Origin: Oxyruncus cristatus
Taxonomy: Eukaryota; Chordata; Aves; Passeriformes; Cotingidae
Length of the DNA stretch: 64,000 bases
NCBI GenBank assembly: GCA_013399855.1
Contig: VXAY01001953.1
Location: 515,526 to 579,525 of the forward strand
Direction of reading: 5' to 3'
How positions within the stretch are numbered: position 1 is the first letter of the stretch; each line of letters begins with the position of its first letter. This document shows, piece after piece, positions 61,458-64,000 of this stretch. A model generated the notes under the pieces. That model was not told the origin of the DNA, searched no databases, and was given only the letters and a program-made list of their open reading frames with translations. The translations under genes and the position numbers were made by a program.

Positions 61458-61935
61458 TTTCTGAATTGGAAGGGACCATATATTTCATGAAATCACTCAG
61501 AAACAAAGAAAGTTTGAGGCTGTTTTGAGACACTCTAAATGTGTCTCACCAGTGCAGAATAGAAGGGAAGGATTATTTTCCTTGAAGTCCTGGCAGTGTT
61601 CTTATGCAGTCCGGTACACTGCTTGCTTTCTTTGCTGCAAGGGCACATTGCTGGCTCATGGTTTAACACAGTGTCCACGCAGAACTCCCCAGTCCTTTTC
61701 TGGAGACTTGTTTTCCATCTGGTTGGCCCTCAGTTTATACAGATGCATAGCACCAGGACCAGGGCACTGGACTTCCCTTTGTGAAATTTGAGGTTCTTGT
61801 CAGGTCATTCCACAAGCCTGTCAAGGCTCCTCTGAGCACACCAATCTGGTGTATTATCTATTTCTCCCAATTTTGAATTGCTTACGAGTTTGCTGAGGGA
61901 GAGGTTTGTCTCATAATCCCAGTAATTAATAAAGA
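61458..61935 (-). mobile_element. Old CR1 LINE fragment, antisense
   Basis: From about 61,520 the + strand reads as the complement of a CR1 RT C-terminal region. In order: GTCTCACCAGTGCAGAATAGA, CAAGGGCACATTGCTGGCTCATGG, CCAGTCCTTTTCTGGAGA, TACAGATGCATAGCACCAGGAC, CCTGTCAAGGCTCCTCTGAG and CAATTTTGAATTGCTTACGAG. Each matches a landmark of the usual antisense CR1 text with many substitutions, so the copy is old. A TTGGAAGGGACC at about 61,467 looks like the CR1 3' UTR, suggesting that the intervening C-terminal portion was deleted. Both ends are approximate. The + frames at 61,525-61,791 are antisense shadows. Confidence 0.82.
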
Positions 61936-62815
61936 ACTTCTGACATTTTCAGTGCAGTTGATGCTCTCTCTTAGTAGATATCTGCTCATTTATGAAGATA
62001 GTGTGTGTATCACCATATTGAACTTCTCAAAGGAATTGGTATATTCATACTTGTAATTGTGTGACAATGACAGTGCATATTTCTTCTCTATTCAGATTAT
62101 AAATGGTTGGATGGCCCTTGTTTGAATTGCATGGTATAAGCAATTAATGGACTAAATTGCCTATCACAGATTATATACTGGCTAGGAAGTCAGTCTCAAG
62201 TAAGTTGTCGGTATCCCCCTACACAGAGTCAAATCTACATGTGATGTGCAAGACTATGCACGTGTAGAACATATTTAGAAAAACTAAATTACATTCCTTG
62301 TTGACAAATTCATCCTTAAGACGTACTTTATTCAAGCACAAAATCTGTTTAGAGACAAAGGAATCCTGGTAGTTGCCAAAAATCTATATCATTTTTCTCC
62401 AAAGAATGGGTAACTTTGCAATGCCCCATACCTTGTAAGATTAACTCTAAGAGCCCTAAATTTCACGATTTAAAATTTCAATACAACTTTCAGATGCATA
62501 TAACCCCACTTAGCTCCCTGGTGCTTCTTCTGCAGACTAATTCTTCAGGACTGGGCATGTGAATGAGACTGCCATAAGAAGACAACTGGGATGAACACCT
62601 TGTGTTCTCCATGGCTAGAAGCCATCTCTGACAGACAGGAAATTTCAGCATGACAAGAGAGGAGCATGCTCTGAAAAAGAGCAGATGATGTCTTTTGAAA
62701 CTGGTCAAATATTATGGAAAACACAAACCTCTCACTTGAGTAATAATCATCCTCTTCAGTAACCTTTCTTTTGCACTTTATGGCTGGAAGGAAATGAAGG
62801 TGTTTACACTTCCAG
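61936..62815. other. AT-rich noncoding stretch
   Basis: I see no feature here beyond short frames on both strands. Confidence 0.5.
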
Positions 62816-63028
62816 TTCTTTGCATGCCATTGCAAAGGGATGCTGAGTGATGCAATATGTAAACCCCATTGCTACAGAGACAATGAATGCTTGAAAGCTA
62901 AATCTGCCTATCAATACCTTTGGGAAATGTCAGACTTGGAAGAAAAGCTCCAAAGAGAAAAAATTACCCACATGCTGACAGATCAGGCTTTTGTTTTCCA
63001 TCTGCTGATGAGAAATGAGATGAAAGGG
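62816..63028 (+). CDS. Candidate internal coding exon, protein not identified
   Basis: The frame is open from 62,798 to the TAA/TGA region at 63,038-63,040. A strong donor, GGG|GTAAGT, at 63,029 closes the exon in phase 0. A moderate acceptor (GTTTACACTTCCAG, AG at 62,814-62,815) would open it in phase 0, giving 71 codons. The protein is polar and contains SDLEEKLQREKITHML, which looks coiled-coil or helical, followed by QAFVFHLLMRNEMKG. Charge pattern and low repeat content are more protein-like than most frames in this window. I see no neighbouring exon within the window and cannot name a family. An isolated chance frame ending at a fortuitous GTAAGT is the alternative. Confidence 0.3.
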
Positions 63029-63935
63029 GTAAGTTCTTGAGACATGGTTGTATATTGGTTTTTTTCCTGAGGAAAGGAAGATGTCGAGCATGATAGTTTC
63101 TTACCTTAGCTTGCACTTAGGTACAGAGAGTGTTAAGCAAGGTTTCCACATGAACTGAATTGTAGCCCTTGAACTTTGTGGTTCCCTATGATAAATACAT
63201 CTATGTATACATCCAAGCATGGATTTAGATCACCTCTTTCAGTCCCACAAGTCTGTCTAAGCCCATGCTGCCAGCTTCTGTGTCACAATCTCATGTATTC
63301 ACAGTACACCTCAACAGCTTCTCCTCTGCTTAAGAGACTACTCAATATGGTGTTTTCTGAAACCCAGAAAAGAGTGTTGGTGTTACTCTGGACTTTTCTG
63401 GAAGGAAGTAGCTTGGCTTCAGTTTCCTCCAAGATGTTCTCCCCCATCCCTCTTGGCTTATTTTTAAAACCGTGCCAAGAACTTGGACATTGTCAAAAGG
63501 CTGCCCTGACACCAAACCAGGAGTTTGTCAAGCATATCAGGGAATTACATTTTTCCAAGTCTTGGTTCTGTAAAAATATTCTAGTCTCTGAATCCCTAGC
63601 TCAAAATCTGGTGTATTTCTTCATGAACTCCATTATCATGATTCAGAAAGGAAATATTTATTTAAAAAATATTTCTAATAATGCTCTTAAGCTAGAATAG
63701 GCCAAAAAAGTAAGAATGAAATTGTTAATTAGAGTCTATTTTGTTAACACATATGGTCCCATTAATTTCAATAGAACTGCATGACTTGGTGAAATAAGTA
63801 AGTTTTTCCTTAAAGTTGATGGAAATTTTGATACGGGGAACTGTTGACTGAGTTTGAAATATGTAGCTATGATTCTGGACTATAAATTCTTCTCTGAGAC
63901 TTTGTATGCTTGTCTACGTATATTTTACCTAACAG
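63029..63935. other. Noncoding stretch with a 174-codon unrecognised frame
   Basis: This holds the open frame 63,176-63,700 (+, 174 codons). It is long for this AT content but has no recognisable domain, no initiation context of note and a low-complexity C-terminal end rich in Ile, Asn and Lys. I see nothing else. Confidence 0.4.
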
Positions 63936-64000
63936 AAGAGAAAGGCAGAAAGGGACCTGGGAGTTTGGATTGACAGGAAGCTGAACATGAGCCAGCAGTG
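63936..64000 (+). mobile_element. CR1 LINE fragment running off the window (copy D)
   Basis: The last 65 bases read as the CR1 RT region coding for ERDLGVWIDRKLNMSQQ, which aligns with the KDLGVL(V/F)D...MS segment seen in copy C. The 5' end is truncated here at about 63,936, and the element continues beyond the window. Confidence 0.85.

Noticed and set aside
61525..61791. An 88-codon plus-strand frame
   Set aside because: It lies antisense to an old CR1 fragment and has no protein identity of its own.
63176..63700. A 174-codon frame as a gene
   Set aside because: It is long but has no recognisable motifs and a low-complexity end, with no supporting promoter or splice features.

Overview
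The window looks like an AT-rich, gene-poor stretch of a bird chromosome. The main evidence is CR1 LINE retrotransposons. Several copies carry the typical CR1 3' end, the octamers ATTCTGTG or ATTCTATG preceded by a bird-style 3' UTR. A GC-richer block at about 16.74-17.50 kb also resembles an LTR-like interspersed repeat that I know from bird genomes. I recognise no complete protein-coding gene, tRNA, rRNA or CRISPR array. Most open frames here are short chance frames.

Layout. 1-16.7 kb is mostly unassigned AT-rich DNA with simple repeats, one low-confidence terminal-exon-like frame (682-1089) and one CpG-containing candidate conserved element (about 14.28-14.43 kb). 16.74-17.50 kb holds the LTR-like repeat. 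17.80-19.26 kb is a 5'-truncated CR1 on + (copy A), followed by a further ~230 bp shared with a second copy. 28.87-30.26 kb is that second copy (copy B) on the - strand. It carries the same extra ~230 bp and then a second CR1 octamer tail, and it is interrupted by a 552-base assembly gap (29,246-29,797). 33.09-34.56 kb is a CR1 of another subfamily (copy C) whose RT active site is mutated. 34.6-41.5 kb is unassigned apart from a CpG-bearing patch near 35.5-35.9 kb. 41.5-42.4 kb is a GC-richer island with a perfect POU octamer, a candidate regulatory element. 42.4-50.9 kb is AT-rich, with two homeodomain-motif clusters near 48.3-48.9 kb and a secreted-protein-like open frame at 45.5-45.8 kb on -. 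50.98-51.59 kb is a 611-bp insertion of a LINE that is not CR1, on the - strand, bounded by perfect 14-bp direct repeats. 51.6-61.4 kb is unassigned. 61.46-61.94 kb is an old antisense CR1 fragment. 62.82-63.03 kb is a possible internal coding exon with a good donor. From about 63.94 kb another CR1 fragment runs off the window end.

The two most interesting structures are (1) the A/B CR1 pair, where extra 3' sequence travels with the element and ends in B with its own CR1 tail (3' transduction or a double-tailed CR1 lineage), and (2) the non-CR1 LINE insertion, with its target-site duplication, ATG-trimer tail, 3' hairpin, C-terminal zinc-finger remnant and an undetermined base exactly where part of the protein is missing. 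Family assignments come from memory of these repeats, not from a search.
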